Assembly (NCBI RefSeq): GCF_000424185.1
Contig: NZ_AUJK01000011.1
Coordinates: 37,657 to 101,656, forward strand
Length of the DNA: 64,000 bases
Source: Prevotella sp. AGR2160
Lineage (GTDB): Bacteria; Bacteroidota; Bacteroidia; Bacteroidales; Bacteroidaceae
Direction: 5' to 3'
Under the pieces are notes generated by a model. That model saw nothing but the letters and a program-made list of their open reading frames with translations, ran no database searches and was not told the origin of the DNA. Below are positions 1-9,344 of the stretch, piece after piece (positions within the stretch are counted from its first letter, which is position 1; every line of letters begins with the position of its first letter). The position numbers and the translations under genes are program-made.

Positions 1-2
1 GG

Positions 3-1136
3 GGACAATCTGTTTTCCATTCCTCCCATCTCGCTTTCGATTATCATCGTTGGCTGATCGTTCATGGCTATATCGGTACGGCAAGTGTGCGTAGTGATGG
101 CTGGCGGGTTTGTCCACAGTCATTGGAACAATTGTCTCTTATCTCCAGATTACGGGTGGCGGCACTTACGGCAAGAGCAGCCTTGTTACGGCAGATCTTT
201 CCTGTAGAGGCACAAAGGTTACAACATACGTCGGGATCTTCTCATCTCTCCCAAGAAGAACTTGATGAGGCTGCCGTTGTCGCTGCTATGGCTATGGGGG
301 AGAAGAGTATGTTGCGGACTTCCCTGCGTGATGCCTATTCTATCTCCGGCGTTTCTCATGTACTGGCTTTGAGCGGACTTCATCTTGGCATTCTCTTCGG
401 TCTTCTGACATTGCTCTTGGGACGTCATCCTCATTGGTGGACGCTACCGCTTTTCTTATTGACCATCTGGGGATTTACTTTTCTCGTTGGCTGCGGGGCC
501 AGCGTACTGCGATCTGCGACGATGTTGACGGTCTATCAGGTGATGAAGACTTTTCACCGTCAGGGTGTATCGTTGAATGTATGGGCTTTCGCTCTGTGGA
601 TGCTATTGCTGATCAATCCTCTTTCTCTCTGGGATGTTGGTTTCCAACTTTCCTTTATGGCTGTCTTGGGTATCCTTACCTTAGGTTATCTTCTCTGTAC
701 TTATGAACGTCCTTGGCGTTATCGTTTTACCCTTACGCGTAAGGAGAAGAGTATCCGGAGTCTGTTAGCTTTCTTGTATGTATCTTTTTCGGCGCAGTTG
801 GCTACGGCCCCTCTCGTGATGTATTATTTTCATCGCTTCTCCTGTTACTTCTTTTTGACGAATCTTCTCGTCATCCCATTGACCACAATCCTCCTCTATC
901 TCATCGTTGCGGCCTTATTGCTTTTCCCGTTAAGAGGGGTGCTTCTGACGTTGACAACGGGCTGTGCCCATATGATGAACCTTTTTGTCAGCGGGGTTGC
1001 TGCTTTGCCGGGAGCCTCGATAGAGGGTATTAGCATTAATGAGGTGCAGTTGGTGGCAATTTATGTGGTGATGATTCTTATCTGTCATTTATTTTTTGTA
1101 CTTTTGCACCCTGGATTATGCAAAGATATTTTATAG
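3..1136 (+). CDS. comEC: ComEC/Rec2-type DNA uptake channel, C-terminal part (5' partial)
   Basis: The frame is open to the first base of the window, so this is the 3' part (377 residues seen) of a longer gene. ComEC proteins form the inner-membrane channel for single-stranded DNA during competence. Visible here is the Competence domain: the conserved stretch SHVLALSGLHLG near residue 115 followed by at least six hydrophobic segments, including a GCGASVLRSATM segment typical of the family. No C-terminal metallo-beta-lactamase-like domain follows, as is usual in Bacteroidota. The 3' end overlaps truA by 19 bases. Whether the cell is competent cannot be judged from this. Confidence 0.88.
   Translation, partial: GQSVFHSSHLAFDYHRWLIVHGYIGTASVRSDGWRVCPQSLEQLSLISRLRVAALTARAALLRQIFPVEAQRLQHTSGSSHLSQEELDEAAVVAAMAMGEKSMLRTSLRDAYSISGVSHVLALSGLHLGILFGLLTLLLGRHPHWWTLPLFLLTIWGFTFLVGCGASVLRSATMLTVYQVMKTFHRQGVSLNVWAFALWMLLLINPLSLWDVGFQLSFMAVLGILTLGYLLCTYERPWRYRFTLTRKEKSIRSLLAFLYVSFSAQLATAPLVMYYFHRFSCYFFLTNLLVIPLTTILLYLIVAALLLFPLRGVLLTLTTGCAHMMNLFVSGVAALPGASIEGISINEVQLVAIYVVMILICHLFFVLLHPGLCKDIL
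1099..1106 (+). promoter_or_regulatory. -7 box for truA inside the comEC 3' end
   Basis: TACTTTTG fits the Bacteroidota -7 consensus TAnnTTTG. It lies 11 bases before the truA start, so truA can be transcribed independently of comEC with a leader of only a few bases. Confidence 0.6.
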
Positions 1137-1888
1137 AATTCGCTTATGATGGTACCCACTATCATGGATGGGCCCGACAGCCACAGAGCAACAGTGTCCA
1201 GGAGGAGCTGGAGCATGCCCTGCGTCTGCTGCTGCGCCGTGAGATCCTCGTGACCGGTGCCGGACGTACCGACGCCGGTGTGCATGCCCGTCAGATGTAT
1301 TGTCATTTTGATTGGAAGGATAACACTTTGGATGAACTCCAACTGGCCTATCGGCTGAACCGCATCCTTCCCAGGGATATCTCTGTTCGGCGTGTCGTCG
1401 CTGTCGACGATAGTCTTCATGCCCGTTTCTCTGCCATCAAGCGAGAATACCGTTATTATCTCCACCAACAGAAAGCGCCATTTTTACGGCATTATTCGTG
1501 GGAGGTGCATTATCCTCTTGACTTCGCACTGATGAATAAAGGAGCTGCTTTACTAATAGGGAAGAAGGACTTCGCGTGTTTTTGCAAGGCCGGGGCTGAC
1601 AGTAAGACGACAATCTGTGATCTCACAGAGGCTCATTGGGACCGGCGTCTTGTCGATGGTGGCGATGAACAGTGGGTGTTTACCATAGCGGCGAACCGTT
1701 TCTTACGAAATATGGTCCGTGCTGTCGTTGGTACCCTTGTTGATCTCGGCCGGCATCGGATTAGTCTGGAAGACTTCCGTCGTATTTTAGCAGGAGGTAC
1801 ACGAAGTGATGCAGGAGAGAGCGTACCCGGATATGCTCTCTTCCTCGAACGTGTGATCTATCCAGAAGGCGCTTTGCCTATGGAATAG
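1118..1888 (+). CDS. truA: tRNA pseudouridine(38-40) synthase TruA
   Basis: This 256-residue protein has the usual TruA length. It converts uridines 38-40 of the tRNA anticodon arm to pseudouridine. The signature GAGRTDAGVHARQ (about residues 47-59) contains the catalytic aspartate, and RFLRNMVRAVVGTL near residue 200 is the second conserved block. The ATG lies inside the end of comEC, just after an internal promoter box. The DMT permease follows 26 bases later on the same strand and may be co-transcribed. Confidence 0.96.
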   Translation: MQRYFIEFAYDGTHYHGWARQPQSNSVQEELEHALRLLLRREILVTGAGRTDAGVHARQMYCHFDWKDNTLDELQLAYRLNRILPRDISVRRVVAVDDSLHARFSAIKREYRYYLHQQKAPFLRHYSWEVHYPLDFALMNKGAALLIGKKDFACFCKAGADSKTTICDLTEAHWDRRLVDGGDEQWVFTIAANRFLRNMVRAVVGTLVDLGRHRISLEDFRRILAGGTRSDAGESVPGYALFLERVIYPEGALPME

Positions 1889-1914
1889 AGAATAGAAAAT
1901 AAAATAATAAAAAT

Positions 1915-2859
1915 ATGTGGTTAATACTTGCTTTTCTCTCTGCCACCCTGTTGGGCTTCTATGACGCTTTTAAGAAGAAAGCGCTGGCAGGGAATGCCGT
2001 GATCACGGTACTTTTTCTCAATACCCTCTTTTCTTCTTTGATCTTCCTGCCCTTGATCATCCTCTCCGCATCTACGGATATGCTCAACGGTTCTATCTTT
2101 CATGTTGCGACGGGGGGATGGGAGATTCATAAATATATCGTATTGAAGAGTTGTATTGTCTTGGCCAGTTGGGTCTTCGGCTATTTCGCCATGAAGCATC
2201 TGCCGTTGACAATTGTCGGCCCGATCAATGCCACCCGTCCCGTGATGGTTCTCGTAGGAGCACTTCTCGTTTTCGACGAGACTTTGAACGGCTGGCAGTG
2301 GGCTGGTGTCCTTGTGGCCATCTTTTCTTTCTTCATGCTTTCGCGAAGTGGCAAGAAAGAAGGCATTGATTTTCGGCATAACCGGTGGGTATTCTGTCTT
2401 GTGCTGGCTGCCGTCCTTGGTGCTGTAAGTGGCTTGTATGATAAATATCTCATGGCAAAACCGGAGGATGGTGGACTGGGACTGGACCGTATGATCGTAC
2501 AGTCTTGGTATAATATCTATCAGATGGTGATGATGGGCGTTGTGCTGCTCATCGCCGTAAAGAAGCCTTTTGCACGGTTCCGTGGCGGACATCCGTTGTT
2601 TCCGCAGACGACATTCCATTGGGACTGGACGATCATCGGTATCTCCGTATTCCTCAGCGCTGCAGATTTCGTCTATTTCTATGCGCTGAGTCTGCCGGGA
2701 GCGATGATTTCTATTGTGTCCATGGTCCGTCGTGGCAGCGTGATCGTGAGCTTCCTCTTTGGAGCCGCCTTCTTCCATGAGCGAAATTTGAAGTCGAAGG
2801 CGATGGATCTCGCCTTCGTTTTGCTGAGCATGGTACTGCTGTATATTGGATCGAAATAA
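1915..2859 (+). CDS. EamA/DMT-family permease
   Basis: The 314-residue protein is almost entirely hydrophobic, with about ten predicted membrane helices arranged as two EamA repeats. The first repeat ends with PLTIVGPINATRPVMVLVGALLVFDE, the usual helix-4/5 signature of drug/metabolite transporters. The substrate cannot be told from sequence. It follows truA closely and ends at a long inverted repeat that separates it from the convergent lipid kinase gene. Confidence 0.88.
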   Translation: MWLILAFLSATLLGFYDAFKKKALAGNAVITVLFLNTLFSSLIFLPLIILSASTDMLNGSIFHVATGGWEIHKYIVLKSCIVLASWVFGYFAMKHLPLTIVGPINATRPVMVLVGALLVFDETLNGWQWAGVLVAIFSFFMLSRSGKKEGIDFRHNRWVFCLVLAAVLGAVSGLYDKYLMAKPEDGGLGLDRMIVQSWYNIYQMVMMGVVLLIAVKKPFARFRGGHPLFPQTTFHWDWTIIGISVFLSAADFVYFYALSLPGAMISIVSMVRRGSVIVSFLFGAAFFHERNLKSKAMDLAFVLLSMVLLYIGSK

Positions 2860-2946
2860 AAGTAAAAAAGGTAAAAAAGTAAAGAAGTAAACGTAGGCAG
2901 TCGCTGCGGTAGCTTTACATTTTTACTTCTTTACTTTTTTACTTTT
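2859..2946. terminator. Long inverted repeat between convergent genes
   Basis: Runs of GTAAAAAAG/GTAAAGAAG words on the left are mirrored by CTTCTTTACTTTTTTAC words on the right around a short GC-richer loop. The predicted hairpin ends in T-rich sequence on both strands, so it can stop transcription of the permease (+) and the lipid kinase (-). Confidence 0.7.
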
Positions 2947-3973
2947 ACAAATTGAGTTTCCGCTGGATGACCTTACTCAGTGCGGCGACTTTCTTACTCT
3001 GTCGCGTGAAGTCATCATGGATAGAGTTGAGATCATTGAAGAACTCAGCGAAGGCCGTCTGTACGGAGTTGGGTTGACGAACACGGCGGTCTCCGGAGGG
3101 ATTGACAATGATATTGATGCCTTTTTCGTGGATCTTTACATTGACATCAGCCCCCGTCATCACAGGATCACCATCATAATGGATCACGCCGGGACTCTGA
3201 CGATGGATCTTCAGGGATTTACAGCGAAACGTTTTGATGCGTGAACTCTTGTCAAGCGTTTTATTGAACATATCGATACTGATCTGAGGTGCTTCAAGGA
3301 CGGTGAACGGCTCCATGATGATGACATCCATCAGACCGTCACTCATGCTTGCCTGTGGCGCTATCCATGCGTTGTTGCCATATTGTGACGCGTTGGCGAT
3401 AGAAATGAGGAAGGCCTTATATCTTTTCTGTCCTGTCTCATCCTCCAGTATATAAGTCTCGGGTTTGTATTTCAGTCCTTCCCGAAGGACATTCTCCACA
3501 TAGGTGATAGGACCGCGCTTTCCACTTTGGGCAAATTTCAGACTGATCCATGCATCGAAGCCCATGCCACAGGTACAGAAGAACGGATATCCGTTTATCT
3601 CTCCATAGTCGAGGGCGTGGATCTCACAGGCATTGATAATTTCTATAGCTTTGTTGACCTGCATAGGGAGTAGTAGATGGCGTGCCAGTCCATTGCCACT
3701 TCCACAAGGGATGATGCCAAGGGCTGTCTTCTCGTGGGTCAGGGCGCGTGCCACCTCGTTGACCGTACCATCACCACCTACGGCGATGACAATGTCATAG
3801 CCTTCTTTAACGGCGGTACGGGTCAGTTCTGTGGCATGACCGGCATATTCCGTCATTTTAATCTCATACGCGAACTTCTCCTTGTCCAGTAAGTTGTCAA
3901 TGAGTGCCGGTATACCGGCTTTGCTCACTGTTCCGGAGATGGGGTTCATGATAAAAAGTACACGCTTCTTCAT
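2945..3973 (-). CDS. Diacylglycerol kinase-family lipid kinase (YegS/BmrU type)
   Basis: The protein has 342 residues. The N-terminal half carries the DAGK catalytic signature GGDGTVNEVA (about residues 63-72) preceded by IMNPISGT, and a later GSGNGLARHL block, as in YegS/DgkB enzymes that phosphorylate lipid substrates. The C-terminal ~45 residues after the NPSG block are polar and look helical, an extension beyond the core fold. The actual lipid substrate is unknown. The start is supported by a -7 box 20 bases upstream. Confidence 0.92.
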   Translation of the reverse strand: MKKRVLFIMNPISGTVSKAGIPALIDNLLDKEKFAYEIKMTEYAGHATELTRTAVKEGYDIVIAVGGDGTVNEVARALTHEKTALGIIPCGSGNGLARHLLLPMQVNKAIEIINACEIHALDYGEINGYPFFCTCGMGFDAWISLKFAQSGKRGPITYVENVLREGLKYKPETYILEDETGQKRYKAFLISIANASQYGNNAWIAPQASMSDGLMDVIIMEPFTVLEAPQISIDMFNKTLDKSSRIKTFRCKSLKIHRQSPGVIHYDGDPVMTGADVNVKIHEKGINIIVNPSGDRRVRQPNSVQTAFAEFFNDLNSIHDDFTRQSKKVAALSKVIQRKLNL

Positions 3974-3992
3974 AATAAATTAATATGCTCGA

Positions 3993-4000
3993 CAAAAATA
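3993..4000 (-). promoter_or_regulatory. -7 box for the lipid kinase gene
   Basis: On the minus strand this reads TATTTTTG, matching TAnnTTTG, about 20 bases before the ATG. Confidence 0.6.
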
Positions 4001-4094
4001 CGAAAAAATACCCGATAGAAGGATAATGTCAATCAAAAAAATTGCAAAAATTAAACTTTCCACTAAAAATGTAGGATATAAAAAATCTTTTTTG

Positions 4095-4102
4095 TATCTT
4101 TG
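4095..4102 (+). promoter_or_regulatory. -7 box for the serine palmitoyltransferase gene
   Basis: TATCTTTG followed by CACC matches the Bacteroidota -7 consensus. The predicted transcript begins near 4106, which rules out a TTG start at 4100 and decides for the ATG at 4154. Confidence 0.75.
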
Positions 4103-4153
4103 CACCTTGAAAATAAAATCACGAAAAAAATTAAGACACCTATTTTAATAAAG

Positions 4154-5341
4154 ATGGGACAGTTAGAAGAAAGATACAAGAATTATCGTGAGCCTCAGAA
4201 ATATATGGAGGCTGGTGTATATCCCTATTTCCGGGTGATCACGAGCAAGCAAGGACCGGAGGTGACCATGGATGGTCATAAGGTGCTGATGTTCGGATCC
4301 AACGCCTATACGGGACTGACAGGTGATGAGCGAGTGATACAAGCCGCTCATCGTGCACTTGACAAGTATGGATCAGGATGTGCTGGCAGCCGTTTCCTGA
4401 ATGGAACGCTGGATATCCATGTTCAATTAGAGAAAGAGTTGGCAGAGTTCGTCCATAAGGATGGTGCCCTGTGTTTCTCTACAGGTTTCTCTGTGAATGC
4501 GGGTGTGCTGGCTGTTGTCGTTGGTCGTGGTGATTATATCATCTGTGATGATCGCGATCATGCGTCTATTGTGGATGGCCGTCGTCTGTCTTTTGCCACT
4601 CAGCTGCATTATAAGCACAACGACATGGAGGATCTCGAGCGTGTGCTGAAGAAGCTTCCGCATGATGCCATCAAGCTCATCGTTGTTGATGGTGTCTTCT
4701 CTATGGAGGGTGATCTGGCCAATTTACCGGAGATCGTTCGGCTGAAGCATAAGTACAATTGCTCTATCATGGTTGATGAGGCTCATGGTATCGGCGTCTT
4801 TGGTAAGCAGGGTCGTGGTGTCTGTGATCATTTCGGTCTCACCGATGAGGTAGATCTGATCATGGGTACGTTCTCTAAGTCTCTTGCTTCCATCGGTGGT
4901 TTCATCGCTTCCGATAAGGAGACGATCAATTACCTTCGTCATACCTGTCGTACGTATATCTTTAGCGCCAGTGATACGCCTGCAGCTACGGCTTCTGCTC
5001 TGGAAGCTCTTCATATTATCCAGGAAGAGCCGGAGCGCATAGATCATCTTTGGGAGGTAACCAACTACGCGCTGAAGCGTTTCCGTGAGGAAGGTTTCGA
5101 GATTGGTGATACAGAGAGCCCGATCATTCCGCTTTATGTCCGTGACATCAATAAGACTTTTGAGGTGACGAAACTTGCTTTTGAGAACGGTGCTTTCATT
5201 AATCCGGTAATCCCGCCGGCATGTGCGCCGACCGACACCCTCGTTCGTTTCTCCTTGATGGCTACACACAACATTGAGCATGTCGAGCGTGGTGTTCAGA
5301 TCCTGAAGAAGGTGTTCAAGGAGGTTGGAGTGCTGAAATAA
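4154..5341 (+). CDS. spt: Serine palmitoyltransferase / alpha-oxoamine synthase
   Basis: This 395-residue PLP enzyme belongs to the alpha-oxoamine synthases. Its start and spacing (MGQLEERYKNYREPQKYMEAGVYPYFR region) closely resemble the Bacteroides serine palmitoyltransferase, which condenses serine and a long-chain acyl-CoA to 3-ketosphinganine, the first step of sphingolipid synthesis. Visible motifs are FGSNAYTGL, the VDEAHGIGVFG block and the PLP-lysine in GTFSKSLASIGG (about residue 243). Close relatives are Kbl and BioF, but no threonine or biotin genes are nearby. The frame extends upstream into the promoter box, so the ATG at 4154 is chosen. Confidence 0.9.
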   Translation: MGQLEERYKNYREPQKYMEAGVYPYFRVITSKQGPEVTMDGHKVLMFGSNAYTGLTGDERVIQAAHRALDKYGSGCAGSRFLNGTLDIHVQLEKELAEFVHKDGALCFSTGFSVNAGVLAVVVGRGDYIICDDRDHASIVDGRRLSFATQLHYKHNDMEDLERVLKKLPHDAIKLIVVDGVFSMEGDLANLPEIVRLKHKYNCSIMVDEAHGIGVFGKQGRGVCDHFGLTDEVDLIMGTFSKSLASIGGFIASDKETINYLRHTCRTYIFSASDTPAATASALEALHIIQEEPERIDHLWEVTNYALKRFREEGFEIGDTESPIIPLYVRDINKTFEVTKLAFENGAFINPVIPPACAPTDTLVRFSLMATHNIEHVERGVQILKKVFKEVGVLK

Positions 5342-5345
5342 GAGA

Positions 5346-5383
5346 TTATAGCTCGCTATAGATTGCTATAGCTCACTATAGAA
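5346..5383. repeat. Short tandem TATAGCTC/GCTATAGA words
   Basis: Four imperfect copies of a TATAG-containing ~9-base word lie directly after the spt stop. A related piece is found at 7458-7476 before the trmH-like/membrane gene junction. Confidence 0.5.
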
Positions 5384-5385
5384 TA

Positions 5386-5421
5386 ACAATGGGGGCGGCC
5401 AGATTTGGCCGCCCCCATTGT
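5386..5421. terminator. Bidirectional hairpin between spt and hisB
   Basis: A perfect 15-bp inverted repeat, ACAATGGGGGCGGCC and its complement, flanks a 6-base loop AGATTT. It lies between two convergent genes and can terminate both, although no strong T-run follows. Confidence 0.75.
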
Positions 5422-5423
5422 CG

Positions 5424-6500
5424 TTATAGCACGCCCTTGCTACTCGGAAGTTCGAAATGATAGATGTCCCGGCGGACAGCCATTTTCAGAGACCGGGCGA
5501 GGGCTTTGAAGATTCCTTCGATCTTATGGTGCTCATTGGTCCCCTCAGCCTTGATGTTCAGGTTCATCTTCGCGGCATCGCTGAGACTCTTGAAGAAATG
5601 CATGAACATCTCCGTGGGCATCTCACCGATCTTTTCTCGGTGGAACTCGGCGTCCCATACAAGCCAGGGGCGTCCGCCGAAGTCCAGAGCTACCTGACAG
5701 AGGCAGTCATCCATGGGCAGGCAGTAGCCATAGCGCTCGATGCCACGTTTGTCACCGAGCGCTTTGAGCAGACATTCGCCGAGTGCAATGCCGGTATCCT
5801 CGATGGTATGATGCTCGTCGACATTAAGATCACCTTTTGTATGGATCATCAGGTCCATCATGCCATGTTTGCCGATCTGTTCGAGCATGTGGTCGAAGAA
5901 ACCGATGCCTGTGGAGATGTCACATTTACCCGTTCCATCGAGATTTACACGAACATCGATATCTGTTTCTTTCGTCGTCCGCTTCACCTCAGCGATCCGC
6001 TCACCAGCGAAGAGGAGTTCCGCGATATTGTCCCATGTCAGTCCGTCCTTACCGAGGATGAGGGCCTTGCAACCGAGGTTAATGGCCAACTCGGCATCAC
6101 TGTCACGGTCACCGATGACGACACTTCCATTCAGGTCGTATTTCGGATTGTCGATATATTCCTTCAACATGCCGGTGCCGGGCTTGCGCATGGGGGAGTT
6201 GTCCTCAGGGAAATGGCGGTCGATGAGGATGTCATCGAAGGTGATGCCTTCCCCCTCGAGAGTCTGGAGGATAAAATTATGTACAGGCCAAAATGTATCT
6301 TCCGGAAAACTGTCTGTTCCTAGTCCGTCTTGGTTGGAGACCATCACGAATCGGAAGTCGAGATGGCTGCGGATAAATCCAAGGTTGCGGAACACACCCT
6401 TGGTGAACTTCAGTTTGCTGAATGCGTCGACCTGCTCGTCTTTCGGCTCCTCTACAAGGGTACCGTCACGGTCGATGAAAAGGATTTTTTGTGGTTTCAT
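5424..6500 (-). CDS. hisB: Bifunctional histidinol-phosphatase / imidazoleglycerol-phosphate dehydratase
   Basis: The 358-residue protein fuses a HAD phosphatase (residues 1-165, catalytic DRDGT near residue 10) to an IGP dehydratase (residues ~175-358; [12 protein letters not shown] and [15 protein letters not shown] metal-binding blocks, C-terminal [15 protein letters not shown]). It catalyses the sixth and eighth steps of histidine synthesis. The loop that binds zinc through cysteines in E. coli HisB reads [13 protein letters not shown] here and has no cysteine. No other his gene is in the window. It is the last gene of a probable operon with the two upstream minus-strand genes. Confidence 0.95.
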   Translation of the reverse strand: MKPQKILFIDRDGTLVEEPKDEQVDAFSKLKFTKGVFRNLGFIRSHLDFRFVMVSNQDGLGTDSFPEDTFWPVHNFILQTLEGEGITFDDILIDRHFPEDNSPMRKPGTGMLKEYIDNPKYDLNGSVVIGDRDSDAELAINLGCKALILGKDGLTWDNIAELLFAGERIAEVKRTTKETDIDVRVNLDGTGKCDISTGIGFFDHMLEQIGKHGMMDLMIHTKGDLNVDEHHTIEDTGIALGECLLKALGDKRGIERYGYCLPMDDCLCQVALDFGGRPWLVWDAEFHREKIGEMPTEMFMHFFKSLSDAAKMNLNIKAEGTNEHHKIEGIFKALARSLKMAVRRDIYHFELPSSKGVL

Positions 6501-6513
6501 ATCTCTCTAATAA

Positions 6514-7443
6514 TCAAATTTTTATATTTTCCAATTCAATCTTCTCTTCTTCTACTTCTTCTTTCTCAGCCTCTGTCATCTCCCGCTTTCCTTTCTCGTG
6601 GGCGTCGATAGCCGCTGTGAGGTTGAAGAGGAAGAAATGGGCGATCATCGCAAGGTAGAAGAAACAGAAGAAAGCGATGGCAGAGAACACGATGACGAAA
6701 ATGGGGAAGTAGGCCGGTGTGCCAAGGGAGTCGCCGTCGAGAGCCCCGAGTTGTGAGATCGTCTGTGCCGTGATGAGAATATTGGCCGGCAGGAAGGTCA
6801 GGGCTGTAGTTACCGTCAGTAGAAGAGTGACGAGAATCCATGCGATGAAGAGTAGTCCCCATCGTCTTAATCCTGTTCGCCAAAGACTCCAATAGTTTTT
6901 TAGTTTTACTTGATTGTCAAGGATATATCTTGTGTAGACATAGCTGAATGGCACGATGAGGAAAAGGACGACCGCCAGCAAGACAATAGCCACGCCACTT
7001 ATTATGATAATAGCCGCAGGTTGCTGGATATGGTTCACTAGAAAGATGCTGCTCTCCTTGAATCCCCAGAAAGCGAGGAAGAAGATGACACCTGTGAGTG
7101 TCAATGTCAGCACCATCATTTTTGTTGTACGCCACAGGGTGGCACGACGGGAACCGGAGCGGAAGAGGTGGAACACCGAGGCTTCATAGAAGAATGCCGC
7201 GAGGATCGTGCCGGTATAGACGATGGTCTGTATGATGAAAGAAGCCGTGGGTGCCGTCAGTCCCCAGTCGTGGAGGCTCTTGTTCGGCAAGCGGAAGAGC
7301 AGTGTTGTCGTGGCGAAAATGGTCATGACGAGCACGGCGGGCCAGGAGGCACGGAGAATCTGCCGCCATTCTTTCTGTGCGGTGTCTATGGCCTCATGCA
7401 TGCAGGCCGTGAGGCTGCGGTCATTTTGTTGGATGGTTATCAT
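6514..7443 (-). CDS. Integral membrane protein of unknown function
   Basis: The 309-residue protein has about six long hydrophobic segments after a polar N-terminus of some 30 residues. It ends in a highly acidic tail (EAEKEEVEEEKIELE). No domain was recognised. It ends 13 bases before hisB and begins 33 bases after the trmH-like gene, so the three are likely co-transcribed. It may be a conserved membrane protein of Prevotella, but nothing in the sequence tells its role. Confidence 0.8.
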   Translation of the reverse strand: MITIQQNDRSLTACMHEAIDTAQKEWRQILRASWPAVLVMTIFATTTLLFRLPNKSLHDWGLTAPTASFIIQTIVYTGTILAAFFYEASVFHLFRSGSRRATLWRTTKMMVLTLTLTGVIFFLAFWGFKESSIFLVNHIQQPAAIIIISGVAIVLLAVVLFLIVPFSYVYTRYILDNQVKLKNYWSLWRTGLRRWGLLFIAWILVTLLLTVTTALTFLPANILITAQTISQLGALDGDSLGTPAYFPIFVIVFSAIAFFCFFYLAMIAHFFLFNLTAAIDAHEKGKREMTEAEKEEVEEEKIELENIKI

Positions 7444-7476
7444 TGGTTTCTGTTTTTATAGCTCGCGATAGATTTT

Positions 7477-8250
7477 TTAGCCTTCCATTCTTCTTCTGAA
7501 TTCCGCACAAGTGATAGCGGTAGCGATGGCGACATTCAGACTGTCGGCAGTGGGGCGGCCTGCGGGAAAGTTGGGAATGAGCAGACGGTGCGTCACCCTG
7601 CGGGCGATGGCCGGTGAGATGCCATTGCCCTCGTTGCCCATGATGATCACGCCATAAGGCGAGAGCGGCTGACTGTAAATGTCCTGTCCGTCGAGGAGGG
7701 TGCCGTAGATGGGTGTTTCCTTGGGGATATTGTCGAGGAATTTATCCAGGGACATGTAGTGCAACCGGACGCGGGCGATACTTCCCATGGTGGCTTGTAC
7801 GACCTTCGGATTGTAGACATCAGCGGTCTCTTCGGAACAGATGATGTCTGTGATGCCGAACCAGTCGGCGATACGGATGATCGTACCGAGGTTGCCGGGA
7901 TCCTGCACACCGTCAAGGGCGAGGACGAGGTCGGTAGTAGGGTCGGGGAGTGGGATGTCTTTATGAGCCAAAGGGAAGAGGGCGAGGACCTCCTGGGGGT
8001 GTTGCAGGAAACTGACTTTCCGCAACTCATCGGAGGTGACGGAGATGATCTCTTCCGCCTGAATCTGTCCCTCGTGATCCTGCAGCCAACTGTCGGTGGC
8101 TACCAGAATGCTTGCCGGCATGACGGCCATGAGGTCACCAACTACCTTCGGACCTTCGGCCACGAAACGTCCTTCCTGTTGCCGTTGCTTCTTCTGTTGC
8201 AGGGCATGTATCAATTTTATCTTCGCCTTACTGAGCATCGTTTTCTTCAT
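7477..8250 (-). CDS. TrmH/SpoU-family RNA 2'-O-methyltransferase
   Basis: The 257-residue protein has the substrate-binding N-domain (GRFVAEGPKVV near residue 27) and a SPOUT methyltransferase domain with the three SpoU motifs: LDGVQDPGNLGTIIRIADWFG, IIMGNEGNGIS and LLIPNFPAGRPTADSLNVAIA. These form the trefoil-knot SAM site of enzymes that methylate rRNA or tRNA riboses. The exact target is unknown. The ATG at 8250 is chosen because an upstream TTG frame start falls inside the promoter box. Confidence 0.92.
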   Translation of the reverse strand: MKKTMLSKAKIKLIHALQQKKQRQQEGRFVAEGPKVVGDLMAVMPASILVATDSWLQDHEGQIQAEEIISVTSDELRKVSFLQHPQEVLALFPLAHKDIPLPDPTTDLVLALDGVQDPGNLGTIIRIADWFGITDIICSEETADVYNPKVVQATMGSIARVRLHYMSLDKFLDNIPKETPIYGTLLDGQDIYSQPLSPYGVIIMGNEGNGISPAIARRVTHRLLIPNFPAGRPTADSLNVAIATAITCAEFRRRMEG

Positions 8251-8263
8251 TTTAATGTCTTGC

Positions 8264-8271
8264 AAATTTAC
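8264..8271 (-). promoter_or_regulatory. -7 box for the trmH-like operon
   Basis: The minus strand reads TAAATTTG just upstream of the predicted leader. It probably drives the trmH-like, membrane protein and hisB genes. Confidence 0.65.
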
Positions 8272-8384
8272 GGAAAATCTTCCGAATCCCGTTCAAAAGA
8301 CAAGATTTTTTTCGACGTAGGACTTTTTGACGTAAAAAAAATGAAAATTTGCCTCCTTTTCTTTGTCAATCGGAGAAAAGTGAT

Positions 8385-8392
8385 TAATTTTG
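8385..8392 (+). promoter_or_regulatory. -7 box for bamD
   Basis: TAATTTTG followed by C lies 19 bases before the bamD ATG and fits the phylum consensus. Confidence 0.65.
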
Positions 8393-8411
8393 CACTTCAA
8401 ACGATAGGAGT

Positions 8412-9278
8412 ATGAAGAAAAGATCATTCATCGTTTCCGTCCTTGGAGCCTTCGTGCTCGGACTGTCTCTCAGCAGCTGTTCGCCGGAATCCGCCAAAGT
8501 ATATAAGTCGCAAGACTACGCTTATAAATATGAATATGCCAAGGACTGTTTTGCCCGTGGCAAATATAGTCGTGCCATTCCGTTGCTTCAGGAACTTGTG
8601 ACGATCGAGAAAGGAACCGACAACGGTGAGGAGTGCTTGTATATGTTGGCCATGGCCGAGCATAATATGGGTGACTGGCAGACCGCATCGGATTATTTCA
8701 AGAAATATTTCCAGAGTTATCCGAAAGGACAGTATGCCGAGGCCGCTGAGTATTATGTTGGTGAGAGCCTCTATCGTTCCACACCAGAGCCCCGTCTGGA
8801 CCAGAGCCAGACGCTGTTGGCTATTCAGGCTTTTCAGGAATATCTTGATCTCTATCCCCAGGCCCGTTATAAGAGTCAGGCTCAGGATCGTCTGCTGAAG
8901 TTGCAGGATAAGCTTGTGACGAAGGAGTATTACGCAGCCAAGCTCTATTACGATCTCGGCACGTATTTCGGCAATTGTACGAATGGCGGCAATAATTATC
9001 AGGCTTGCATTGTGACGGCACAGAATGCGATCAATGACTATCCCTATAGTGACCGTCGCGAGGATTTTGCCATTCTTGTCATGAAGGCCAAGTATGAGTT
9101 GGCCCGTATGAGTGTGGAGTCAAAGCAGTATGACCGTTATCAGGATGCCGAGGATGAATGCTACGGATTCCTAAACCAGTATCCGGACAGTAAGGAGCGT
9201 GTCAATGCGGAGAAATATATCAAGAGCTGTCAGGATTATCTGGCTAATCACACTCAGACGAACGAGCTCGGGAAGTAA
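8412..9278 (+). CDS. bamD: Outer membrane assembly lipoprotein BamD
   Basis: The 288-residue protein starts with a lipoprotein signal peptide whose lipobox is LGLSLSSC (cysteine near residue 24). The rest is made of TPR-like helices (KYSRAIPLLQELV, DWQTASDYFKKYFQSYPKG), the arrangement of BamD/YfiO, which helps BamA insert beta-barrel proteins into the outer membrane. The following rpoZ and DUF4293 genes keep the gene order seen in other Bacteroidales, which supports the identification. Confidence 0.93.
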   Translation: MKKRSFIVSVLGAFVLGLSLSSCSPESAKVYKSQDYAYKYEYAKDCFARGKYSRAIPLLQELVTIEKGTDNGEECLYMLAMAEHNMGDWQTASDYFKKYFQSYPKGQYAEAAEYYVGESLYRSTPEPRLDQSQTLLAIQAFQEYLDLYPQARYKSQAQDRLLKLQDKLVTKEYYAAKLYYDLGTYFGNCTNGGNNYQACIVTAQNAINDYPYSDRREDFAILVMKAKYELARMSVESKQYDRYQDAEDECYGFLNQYPDSKERVNAEKYIKSCQDYLANHTQTNELGK

Positions 9279-9344
9279 ATAAAAAAGTTTGAAGGTGTCA
9301 TGCCATCAAAAATTACGAAGAAAGATTAGTACTAATAAATATTT

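Noticed and set aside
4100..4153. Longer start (TTG) for the serine palmitoyltransferase
   Set aside because: The TTG is inside the -7 box TATCTTTG, so it would not be in the message. The ATG at 4154 gives the family N-terminus.
8251..8265. TTG start for the trmH-like gene
   Set aside because: It overlaps the minus-strand -7 box TAAATTTG.
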